64,000 bases of DNA from Inquilinus ginsengisoli_A (GTDB lineage: Bacteria; Pseudomonadota; Alphaproteobacteria; DSM-16000; Inquilinaceae), in NCBI RefSeq assembly GCF_031453975.1, contig NZ_JAVDPW010000001.1, positions 780,418 through 844,417 of the forward strand, in the 5' to 3' direction. Below the pieces are notes generated by a model. The model was given only the letters and a program-made list of their open reading frames with translations. It was not told the DNA's origin and did no database searches. Positions within the stretch are counted from its first letter, which is position 1. The number at the start of each line of letters is the position of its first letter. Shown piece after piece: positions 9,115 to 16,898 of this stretch. The position numbers and the translations under genes were made by a program.

Positions 9115-10068
9115 ACGGTATGTCTTCCGGTCTCGTCAAATCCACCGTCACGATGGCGTGCACGATCGCACGTCGCGTACATGAGCGTAGGTGGTTGCGT
9201 GTCCCCGATTTGAACTGCGAGAGCGACGGTGAAATCGCGAGCATGGCTTGCAAAAGCAACCACCGGCAGCGTGGAATAGCAATCTGTCGCATCGGTGAGA
9301 ATCCCCAGCGGCGATCACCATCGCCAGCGGGCGGATCATAGGGCTATGGCGAAGACGTAGTTCTCATCTTCATCCACCAGGGGTCGCCAAGGCTTATTTC
9401 CCTCGCGACATCAGCACCTCGGCAGAAGCCGTTCCCATGCGCACCGGAGCGCCGGATCGGTCCCGTTCTGGCAGCTCCTGTGCGAGGTCAGGCGCAGCGT
9501 TTGGCGCGATCCTCGTGGGCAAACCATCCGTGAAGGGCGGAAAGCGGAAGTCCGAAGTCGGTGCCATCAGTGGTACGCAATAAACCCATTGTTGTATTTT
9601 CATCCTTTGAATAGGCCAGTGGCCGCAGTGGAGCATACAAATTGATGGTGCTGGGCGGGGCGGACGGGATTGCAGACCCGCCGCAGATGCTTACTCTAAG
9701 AACATTCGCATGGACCCGGTGAGATTCCGGGTGGCTATTCCGGCCGCTGATCCGCCGGACAACGCTAAGACGCAGTGGCGACGGTCAGATCGATTGTGCT
9801 CTCGATCGAGGGCGCGATGAGAATGAACCCGTTCACCGGATGCATCTGATGCGGCCCAGCGAGAGTGCTCGCTTCTGCGATTGGGTTGCTTCGCAACCGG
9901 CGTCGATGACGCTATATCAGAACAAGATCCGGAAGTGTAGATAGAGATCAGAGTATCCGTCTTCAGGATATTGTGGCCACTCTCCTGATTTTCTTGCGAT
10001 CCCACTGCCGAGCTCGGTCTTGCCGCAGTCTATTCAGATATTTGCTCCCTCAAAGCAGTGGAGGAGAA
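9115..10068. other. Intergenic stretch with no recognised gene; contains an inverted repeat
   Basis: About 950 bases between the operon and the methyltransferase gene. No open frame here looks like a protein I know. A 9-bp perfect inverted repeat (GGTGGTTGC at 9190-9198, GCAACCACC at 9256-9264) encloses a smaller CGATTT/AAATCG pair and could fold as a cloverleaf-like or cruciform element. The stretch begins the IS-scarred part of the window, so it may hold remnants too decayed to name. Confidence 0.5.
9190..9264. repeat. Inverted repeat with 9-bp arms
   Basis: Arms GGTGGTTGC and GCAACCACC are perfectly complementary and 57 bases apart. The minus strand contains a TTCAAATC segment resembling a T-loop, but its flanks do not pair as a T-stem, and no anticodon arm forms. 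It is not called as a tRNA. Confidence 0.5.
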
Positions 10069-11274
10069 ATGCCAAGCCGTAGCCAATTGTTCTGCATCGT
10101 CTGTGGTGGAGCGGATGTTGTCGGACTGATTCAGCTCATCTCCGTGCCTGTCATCTGCACCCAGCTTTGGCGTAGCGCCAGTGAGGCCAGGAAGGTCGCC
10201 AGAGCAGACATCGATCTGGTCGGATGCCGCGGATGCGGACACGTCTTCAACGCGGTTTTCGATCCGGCTCGGATCACATATGAGGCGAACTACGAAAATT
10301 CGTTGATGGCGTCGCCACGCTATCGGCAATTCACAGACGCCATCATCGAGCGGCTCTTCGCCGCCTATGATCTGAAAGGCCGTACGGTCGTGGAGATCGG
10401 CTGTGGCCGGGGCGAGTTCCTGCACATACTATGCCAGCGGGGGATCCGCACCGGGATTGGCTTCGAACCCAGCCGCCCCAGTGAAACCGTCTCCGTTGAC
10501 GGGGCCATGATGAGATTCATCAGCTCTGTCTTCGACCCGGCTCTGGCGCCGCATGCCGATGCCGTCTGCACTCGTCACGTGCTGGAGCACCTGCCCCGCC
10601 CCGTGGATCTGCTCCGTGCCATCCGCAAGGCCTACGCTTCATGCCCGGCCCAGGTTTTATTCATCGAGGTTCCGAACGGCGGCTTCATGCTGGATCAACT
10701 CGGTATCTGGGAGTTCCTCTATGAGGAGCTGTCTTATTTCACCCCCTCGTCGCTCGCCAATATGTTGAGGCTGGCAGGTTTGAGTATCGAACGGATCGAG
10801 CCCGCGTTCGGGGGGTATTTGCTGATCGCGGAGGCGATCTGTGGGCCACACGATGCGCGCCATCCTGCGTCTTCGCCCGCGGTGGCTGAGAATTTTCACA
10901 CGTTTGGCGCCCGCTACACTGCGACCGTCACGGCCTGGCGTGAGTGGATGGACCTCGCCCGGCGACAAGGAAAGCGCCTGGCGCTCTGGGGAGGTGGGTC
11001 GAAAGGGATCACCTTCCTGAACCTGCTGGATCGGAATGGTCAGCATGTCGTCCAGCACGTCATTGACATCAATCCACTGAAGACGGGAACCTTTACGGCC
11101 GGTACTGGCCATCAGATCGTGCCACCAGCGGCCCTGAAGGACAGTCCGCCCGATGCGATCCTGCTGATGAACCCGGAATACGAAACAGAGGTGCGTCGAG
11201 CCCTGCGCGACCTGAATATCGCCGTGCAGCTGATTCCCGTGTCGGGATACCTGCCGCCGCCGGCTACAGCATGA
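10069..11274 (+). CDS. NovU/TylC3-like class I SAM methyltransferase, probably catalytically altered
   Basis: 401 aa from the ATG at 10069, which follows a GGAGG site; upstream in-frame starts lack one. The architecture is that of sugar C-methyltransferases: an N-terminal putative zinc-binding part (CIVCGG, CRGCG), a Rossmann methyltransferase core with SAM motif VVEIGCGRGEFL, and a C-terminal domain with GGGSKG and DINPLKTG. It is a paralogue of the genes at 32219 and 35425. Where the 35425 protein has YHEHFSYF (Tyr and His are catalytic in family member TcaB9), this protein has LYEELSYF, with Leu and Glu220 in the two key positions. It stands alone among transposon debris, 20 kb from the glycan locus. 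It may methylate something else or be a decaying copy. Confidence 0.8.
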   Translation: MPSRSQLFCIVCGGADVVGLIQLISVPVICTQLWRSASEARKVARADIDLVGCRGCGHVFNAVFDPARITYEANYENSLMASPRYRQFTDAIIERLFAAYDLKGRTVVEIGCGRGEFLHILCQRGIRTGIGFEPSRPSETVSVDGAMMRFISSVFDPALAPHADAVCTRHVLEHLPRPVDLLRAIRKAYASCPAQVLFIEVPNGGFMLDQLGIWEFLYEELSYFTPSSLANMLRLAGLSIERIEPAFGGYLLIAEAICGPHDARHPASSPAVAENFHTFGARYTATVTAWREWMDLARRQGKRLALWGGGSKGITFLNLLDRNGQHVVQHVIDINPLKTGTFTAGTGHQIVPPAALKDSPPDAILLMNPEYETEVRRALRDLNIAVQLIPVSGYLPPPATA

Positions 11275-11321
11275 TGGCCAAATAGCCGCCTGGTGCAGCG
11301 GCGTTCTGAGTGCTCTCTGAC

Positions 11322-11525
11322 GCCGACGAAGCCGCCATCCGAGCGGTGAGCGTCTGCTACTGCGGTGCGGTCCGCGAGGTGCTGTTGGTGCTGTGGGAGG
11401 CATCTGGCCGCCTCTGCTCGAGCGCTTGAAGCCGTTGATCCTGGTGCTGCTGCCGGCACTCGATCGGCACGGCCGGCTCGATCTGGACGGCGAGCTGCTG
11501 ATCGTCAGCGCGGCGACGAAATCCC
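11322..11525 (+). pseudogene. Fragment of an integrase-core (DDE) transposase
   Basis: One frame reads ADEAAIRAV...VREVLLVLWEASGRLCS and ends in a stop. Shifting frame at about 11400 continues with ERLKPLILVLLPALDRHG and VSAAT. Together they match the central part of transposases with the pattern VLWEASDRVCGKRLK...LERHGHL...VSAATIDR. Both ends are missing and the frame is broken, so this is a dead remnant. Confidence 0.6.
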
Positions 11526-11736
11526 TACCGATTCCAACCGCACTGGCTCTCCCAGTTGCGGTTGCCGTCGCGCCGCGTCAGCCGCTCCGGGCGCTTCTCG
11601 TCCAACGCCGCGCGGGTCTTCGCCGTCACCTCAATCCCCATCGGCCGCCGGGCAGCGAACCCGATCATCTCGGCAGCAGATCGGTCTCGGCGCTGTTCTT
11701 CATCAGCACGCGCAGGGCCATGATGTCCTCGGTCAT
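11525..11736 (-). pseudogene. IS256-family transposase, N-terminal fragment, frameshifted
   Basis: Read on the minus strand from an ATG at 11736: MTEDIMALRVLMKNSAETD followed by LLP and then a stop caused by a frameshift. The next frame continues EMIGFAARRPMGIEVTAKT and EKRPERLTRRDGNRNWE. This is the conserved start of IS256-type (Mutator-type) transposases. The catalytic two thirds of the protein are absent. It abuts the other transposase fragment at 11525, suggesting one element inserted in or deleted into another. Confidence 0.7.
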
Positions 11737-12308
11737 CTTCGGTTCCTCGGTCCAGGTTGGTGTCGGCAACCCTCTGTCGGGAACTTGATTGTCGCGAGCC
11801 GATAAGAATTTCCCGATAGCAATCGACCGTAATCATTGGGACGTGCCCGGAGATGGGCACAGGTGTGGGCCCTCGGGGCACGTCCTCATTGCGGCAACTC
11901 GAGCGACAGGTGTTAGAATTTGGAGCTTCTCGGCCACAGCGCTTCTGAATTATACTTCTGATACAGGCTCTCCAACTCTGCTCCGAAATATTCCAGTATG
12001 CTCCGCCGGCAGCAGGCAGCTTTCTGTAACCGCATCTCGCAGACGACGCTGATATGGATTTGAGGAGATGGATGATCACGCGCTTGCGCCCCGGATGAAT
12101 GGAGGGCTGCCGAGAAGGTGGATTTCCCGACGTCGTACCAGGATAGGCAGCATTCGGATCACGGTGAGATGCCGCCGAGCATTTTCATGCCGGTCACCGA
12201 GATATTCGGTTTGGTCATCCACTTGGGCGAGTGATGGCAATCGTCCTGCCGTTGAATGGACATTTTGCTGGCGCCAAGTGACGGGCGCCGATGATCTCGG
12301 GGGACTCG

Positions 12309-13505
12309 ATGGTCGCGATTGGTCATGGAAGAAGCGTCTCGGCCACGGCAGCGATTGAGCAGTGTCGCGCGGCGGTGGGCGATATGGTCCCCCACCTCCT
12401 CCTGGTCTTCTGTGGCGGCAAGCACGACGGCACCGAAATCGTGAAGGCACTTCGGGCCGCTTTCGGCGAAGATGTGCCGATCGTGGGCGGTTCGGCTGCC
12501 GGCGTCATCTGGCGGGACGGCCTCGGCTATAGCGGGTTGGAGGTGGGGCTCATCGCCTTCGGCGAGGGCGAATTCCTGCCCGAAGTCGTGGTCAACCGGG
12601 ATTTGCTGCAGGGCGAGTATGCCGCGGGCCTCGCGCTTGGGCAGCAGCTCAGGGAGAGAGCGGCGGAGGACGCAGTCACCCTGCTATTCTACGACAGCGT
12701 CGCCAACCAGTCACCGCTCCGTCTTCATCCGGCGAGCGATCTCGTCGCGGGCATACAATCGGGGCTCGCGGGACATCGGATTCGCCTGATCGGCGGCGGA
12801 ACTTTGACCGACATGAATCTGTCTGACGCCTGGGTGCTCGACGGCAGGAGCGTTGCCAAGCATGCCGCCGTCGCCCTCGTCTTCCCGCCGGAACTGAAGG
12901 ACGAAACCGTCATCCTGCATGGCTGTCGACCGGTGAGCACTTTCATGGAGATCACGCGCATCGAAGGGGCGGAGGTCTTCGAACTCGACGGCCGCTCCGC
13001 ATTGGGCGTGATCGAACAGATGCTGGGCGTCACCCTCGGTAACACGTCGTCGCAGGACCTGTCGTTGATCGCAACGCTGGGCGAGAAGCAAGGCGACCCC
13101 TACGCTCCCTACGACGAAAACAGCTATGTCAATCGCCTGATCCTGCGGGCCAATCGGACCACAGGCTCGATCACCTTGTTCGAGAAGGACTTCCATCTCG
13201 GCACGCGAGTTCAGATCATGTCCCGAGACAACGCGCTCATGCTCGACAGTGTCCGGAGCGGGATCAGCAAGATCAACCACGCACAAAGCGGCGGACAGCC
13301 ACTTCTGGCGATTTATATCGATTGTGCCGGCCGCGCCAGTGCTCGCAGCGGCGCCGCGGTCGAAGAGGCACGGCTGGTGGCAGACGGCCTCAGCCCGACG
13401 ATCCCGTTCCTTGGATTCTACTCAGGCGTCGAGATCGCACCCTTCAACGGCTACAGCCGTCCTCTCGACTGGACGGGTCTGTTGACTGTGCTGTCCGCCC
13501 GATGA
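12309..13505 (+). CDS. FIST-domain sensory protein
   Basis: 398 aa from the ATG at 12309, four bases after a GGGGGA site; an ATG at 12291 in frame has no clear site. The FIST N and FIST C domains fill the protein: HLLLVFCGGKHDG, then IVGGSAAGVIWRDG, and later the ligand-type core LIGGGTL. FIST proteins are predicted small-ligand sensors, proposed to bind amino acids, usually coupled to signal-transduction proteins. No membrane segment, so cytoplasmic. The stop overlaps the ATG of a histidine kinase, so the pair is almost certainly one functional unit in which this protein senses and the kinase signals. Confidence 0.85.
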   Translation: MVAIGHGRSVSATAAIEQCRAAVGDMVPHLLLVFCGGKHDGTEIVKALRAAFGEDVPIVGGSAAGVIWRDGLGYSGLEVGLIAFGEGEFLPEVVVNRDLLQGEYAAGLALGQQLRERAAEDAVTLLFYDSVANQSPLRLHPASDLVAGIQSGLAGHRIRLIGGGTLTDMNLSDAWVLDGRSVAKHAAVALVFPPELKDETVILHGCRPVSTFMEITRIEGAEVFELDGRSALGVIEQMLGVTLGNTSSQDLSLIATLGEKQGDPYAPYDENSYVNRLILRANRTTGSITLFEKDFHLGTRVQIMSRDNALMLDSVRSGISKINHAQSGGQPLLAIYIDCAGRASARSGAAVEEARLVADGLSPTIPFLGFYSGVEIAPFNGYSRPLDWTGLLTVLSAR

Positions 13506-14887
13506 TCACCGGTTCGCGGGGAGCCGTCGGCGTTTCGCCCGGTCAATTGGAGCGCGAGCTCGCCTACTATCAGCGGGAATGCAACGATCTCGGCGCCCGC
13601 CTGCTGCGATTGCAGGAAGAGCAGAGCCAAGCCTTTCGCGAGGCGAGGCGCAGCCGAACGTTGGCCAAGCTGATCCGCGAGGCCCACCGTCTTGCCGACA
13701 CCGTGATCGGAGCGGAGGATCTCGGTGACCGGATCTTGGAGATCGTCATCGACAACTCGATGTGCGATCGCGCAGCTCTTCTAGTCGAGGAGGTTCCTGG
13801 GAGCCGCGTCTTCCGCGTGACACATGCGATCGGGTTGCGCGAGAAGGCAGCATCGCCGATCACGCTTCCGAGCGTGCCTGAGTTTTTCTTCACCACCGCC
13901 CAGAGTCGTATCGAGCCACCGGCATATGAGCTCACCGGCATCCTGCAACTGCCCTATGTGCTCTGGGCGTATGACCGGACGACTGGCCATGCCCTCATGA
14001 TCGGCAACCGGTCCGAGGCGAATGTGAGCCGCGCTTTCGAGGCCGGCGATCAGGAGCTCATCGAGGGCGGCCTCTCGGTCTTTATCGACGTGCTGGCGCG
14101 CAAGCAGGCGGAGCAGGAACTGCGGCGGGCGATGCATGCGGCAGAGCAGGCCGACGAGGCGAAGGCCGCCTTTCTCGCGACGCTCAGCCATGAATTGCGG
14201 ACTCCACTGAACGCCATCATCGGCCTGGCCGACATTATGTCCTCGAAGCGATCCTCCGCCCTGACTGAGGAACGGTCCGGCACATATGCGGCCGAAATTG
14301 CCAGCTCGGGGCGTCACCTTCTCCGCCTCATCAACGATATTCTGGACTATTCGAGCATCGCCCGGGGACATCTGGCCATCCAGCCCGAGTGGATCCGCCT
14401 GGAACATGCCGTGGGAGGCGCCATCCGGGCGGCACAAGGGATGGCGGAGGAACGAGGCATTACTCTGTCGGTGTCGCCCATCGATCCCGCCTTCGGGCTT
14501 CTCGTCGACTCGGTCCGCTTCCGCCAGATCCTCGACAACCTGATCGGCAACGCGATCAAGTTCACGCCGCCGGACGGCCAGATCGCTGTCGATATCGAGT
14601 TCGGAGCGGAAAGCTCGATCCAAATCTCGGTCAGTGACACCGGGATCGGCATGCGATCCGAGGACATCGCGATCGCGATGGAGCCGTTTCGTCAGCTCGA
14701 TAACGCTCTGACCCGCAAGATCGCGGGCACTGGATTGGGCCTGCCGATCACAAAGGGCCTTGTCGAGGCCCATGGCGGTGCCGTCATGATCGAGAGCGAG
14801 CCCGGCCGGGGAACGACCGTCCGCATCGTCTTTCCAGCTTCGCTGGGAAGCCCGGGGCGAGCGGGGAGACCGACGGCAAAGCGCTGA
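13502..14887 (+). CDS. Cytoplasmic hybrid-free sensor histidine kinase
   Basis: 461 aa, ATG overlapping the FIST stop (ATGA). The order is an N-terminal coiled coil (about 15-60), a GAF-like region (65-195), a second short coiled coil, a HisKA domain with phosphoacceptor His230 in LSHELRTPLNAIIG, and an ATPase domain with N-box LIGNAIKF, DTGIGM and GTGLGLPITKGL. No transmembrane helices are present, so input must be cytoplasmic, fitting control by the coupled FIST protein. No response regulator lies beside it; the diguanylate cyclase at 16899 has a phosphorylatable receiver and is a possible partner, which is inference. Confidence 0.9.
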   Translation: MITGSRGAVGVSPGQLERELAYYQRECNDLGARLLRLQEEQSQAFREARRSRTLAKLIREAHRLADTVIGAEDLGDRILEIVIDNSMCDRAALLVEEVPGSRVFRVTHAIGLREKAASPITLPSVPEFFFTTAQSRIEPPAYELTGILQLPYVLWAYDRTTGHALMIGNRSEANVSRAFEAGDQELIEGGLSVFIDVLARKQAEQELRRAMHAAEQADEAKAAFLATLSHELRTPLNAIIGLADIMSSKRSSALTEERSGTYAAEIASSGRHLLRLINDILDYSSIARGHLAIQPEWIRLEHAVGGAIRAAQGMAEERGITLSVSPIDPAFGLLVDSVRFRQILDNLIGNAIKFTPPDGQIAVDIEFGAESSIQISVSDTGIGMRSEDIAIAMEPFRQLDNALTRKIAGTGLGLPITKGLVEAHGGAVMIESEPGRGTTVRIVFPASLGSPGRAGRPTAKR

Positions 14888-14896
14888 ACCGGACTG

Positions 14897-16093
14897 TCAG
14901 CGTGGCCATGTCGGTATGGCGCCCCTGGGGGTCGCAGTTAAGGTCGCGAGGTTCTCGTCGATGGCGCGGAACAGGCCCCAGGTCTCGCCGTAGTTCAACG
15001 GAAAGCCCGGGCACCCGGCGTCGACGTCCTTCTGCCGAGCATGGATGTAGTCAGTCCAGAGCTTGGTCGACGGGCGGCGATGATGGAAGTCGTGGCAGGG
15101 CGCGTCCCCGACCAAAACGATGATGCGGACCAGCAACTGGACCGTGAGCATGTTCAGCCACCACAGGCTCCAGGCGGCGAAGCCCGATGGCGACCACGCC
15201 TGCTCTCTCGGCGGGACGACGCCAGGGAATACGCCCGCGGTCGCCAGACAAATGAACTCCTTGTCCCGGGCAACGATCAACTCCGGTGCGGGAAAGCGGT
15301 GCTCGCACAGAATCCGCCCGATCGTCGCCCATTGCAGGAGGACGGTCAGCGGCAGGAACCAGATGAGGAGATAGGCGAGAAAATGGCCGGCGATAGCCGA
15401 AACCGCCGCTGGCAGCACCAGGGCAGCCACGGCCACCGCATTGTGTTCCCGGTCGTGTGAACGCATTGCGGCGCCCATTCGGCGGAGCAGGAATCGGAGA
15501 TGGAATCCGGGCGAAAAGACAACATTGACCAGCACACGCCGCCACAGCTCGCGTTTCGAGAGCTCCGGCTCGAGACGGCACATCCCGAGGACGAAGTCGG
15601 CGAACTCATCCTCCTCCGTCAGCAGCTTGCGGGCGCTGTGGTGATACATGTGCTCCTTTCGATAGTGATCGAAATGCTTGAACAGGAAGAGGGCCGAGAC
15701 CAGCCGTCCAACCAGCCGGTTGCGCTCCCAGGTGCGAAACACGGTGCCATGGCCGCAGTGGTGGAACACCACAACCTGGAAAATCCCGAGGCCGGAAGTG
15801 GTGAGCGTCAGAGAGACGAACAGGAGAAGGTCGGCCTGGATCGTCGGAGCCAAGGTCGCGAGCACGCCGGCCGTGAGCCCCGCCACGATCAAAAGACAGC
15901 CCTGATGCACGAAGTGTGTCGGGGAACGCACGATCTCCTTCTCGTCCGGCGCCGGCCTGGCGGTCAGCCATGACAGGAAAGGCTGGATGACGGCGGGCAA
16001 TCGCGCTGCCATCTCCTGGCGAGGATCGCGTCGCACGGTGACCGAGGCTTCCCGCGCACCAGTATCGTCGATTTCGGCAGCAAGGCCAGACAT
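14897..16093 (-). CDS. Membrane fatty-acid desaturase-like di-iron protein
   Basis: 398 aa. The ATG at 16093 follows a GGAGGGGAG site seven bases upstream. It has histidine boxes HHCGHG (111-116) and HYRKEHMYHH (143-152), a late CEHRF and a C-terminal HDFHHRRP, embedded between four or so hydrophobic segments. This is the integral-membrane desaturase/hydroxylase superfamily with a di-iron centre. Such enzymes desaturate or hydroxylate lipid chains or carotenoids; the exact substrate is not clear. The gene converges on the histidine kinase with only nine bases between the stops. Confidence 0.82.
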   Translation of the reverse strand: MSGLAAEIDDTGAREASVTVRRDPRQEMAARLPAVIQPFLSWLTARPAPDEKEIVRSPTHFVHQGCLLIVAGLTAGVLATLAPTIQADLLLFVSLTLTTSGLGIFQVVVFHHCGHGTVFRTWERNRLVGRLVSALFLFKHFDHYRKEHMYHHSARKLLTEEDEFADFVLGMCRLEPELSKRELWRRVLVNVVFSPGFHLRFLLRRMGAAMRSHDREHNAVAVAALVLPAAVSAIAGHFLAYLLIWFLPLTVLLQWATIGRILCEHRFPAPELIVARDKEFICLATAGVFPGVVPPREQAWSPSGFAAWSLWWLNMLTVQLLVRIIVLVGDAPCHDFHHRRPSTKLWTDYIHARQKDVDAGCPGFPLNYGETWGLFRAIDENLATLTATPRGAIPTWPR

Positions 16094-16425
16094 GGAACGC
16101 TCCCCTCCGCATCGCCGTGGCAGTGATTTATCATCAGCTTTAGAAGGATCGTAGGTCGGTTCAAAGGATCAAAATTGCCTAAAAAGTAGCCTTATACTCA
16201 TGGGATTGCGAAGGCCACAGTGCGTCCCGGTATAAATGGGACTTCCCGTGCAGGATGTGACGTATTCTTTGGATTGATCGGCCATCGATCGCCGGAGTGA
16301 CGGTTATCAAACGGTCAACGATCCTCCCGCCGACCCTGCCTCGGCGCCTATGACGCGGGTGTACCGGTCACCCCTTCGGCTGACCCTACGCGTGATCTGG
16401 CGGCCTGTTGTCGGCAAGGGTCAGG

Positions 16426-16470
16426 CTTCCCTTCGGGTATCCACCAATTGGGTGGATACCCGAAGGGAAG
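16426..16470. repeat. Perfect palindrome with 20-bp arms and 5-base loop
   Basis: CTTCCCTTCGGGTATCCACC, then AATTG, then its exact reverse complement. It immediately precedes the TnpA-like fragment. It could be a terminator-like stem, a transposon end, or a cruciform site. Confidence 0.85.
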
Positions 16471-16473
16471 AAG

Positions 16474-16620
16474 GTGAAGTCGACGGGATCGGCGCGTCGG
16501 CGTTGGGTCCGAGAAGAGAAGCGGTTGCTCCTGGAGGGGGCGCGTGCTCCTGGCGCGTGGGCTTCGGAGGTGGCGCGCCGGCGCCGGGTGAATGCAAACC
16601 GGCTGTTCACCGAACTGTGC
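16474..16620 (+). pseudogene. IS66-type TnpA (helix-turn-helix accessory transposase protein) remnant
   Basis: The frame reads VKSTGSARRRWVREEKRLLL and then PGAWASEVARRRRVNANRLF. This is the helix-turn-helix part of IS66/IS3-type small transposase proteins (pattern RRRWS.EEK...PGASVSEVARRH.VNA..LF). No partner genes or element ends follow. Confidence 0.55.
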
Positions 16621-16898
16621 CTGTTCGCCAAGAGCTGGAGACGGGCAGGTTCGTCTGGCCGCCAATCGTGCGGGGGCCGTTGCTGCTGATCCAGCCCGCG
16701 ACGCAATCCATAGCCTCGGCGCCGGCGAGGTCTCTCTGCCGCGTTGTATCCTGATTTCTCAAGGTGGACCATCGACGCAAGCCACTGCCGCACCGTCAGC
16801 AGCTTTGGGTCACTATCGCCAGCGGCGTTGACCAGATATTGGCCGCTGGTTCCCGATAACGCCTCGAAGCAGCGGGACTTGACCGGAGCTAATCGAAG

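Larger units (their letters stand above)
11275..12308. other. Intergenic region filled with transposase remnants
   Basis: Holds two broken transposase pieces (11322-11525 on +, and 11525-11736 on -), described separately. From about 11740 to 12308 no coding sequence is recognised. Confidence 0.6.
16094..16898. other. Intergenic region with a long palindrome and a transposase remnant
   Basis: Contains the 45-base palindrome at 16426-16470 and an IS66-like TnpA piece at 16474-16620. The part from 16113 to 16330, upstream of the desaturase start, is comparatively AT-rich and probably holds its promoter. Nothing else is recognised. Confidence 0.5.

Noticed and set aside
9190..9264. tRNA gene on the minus strand
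   Set aside because: Acceptor-like arms pair, but no T-stem, D-arm or anticodon arm can be formed; kept only as an inverted repeat.
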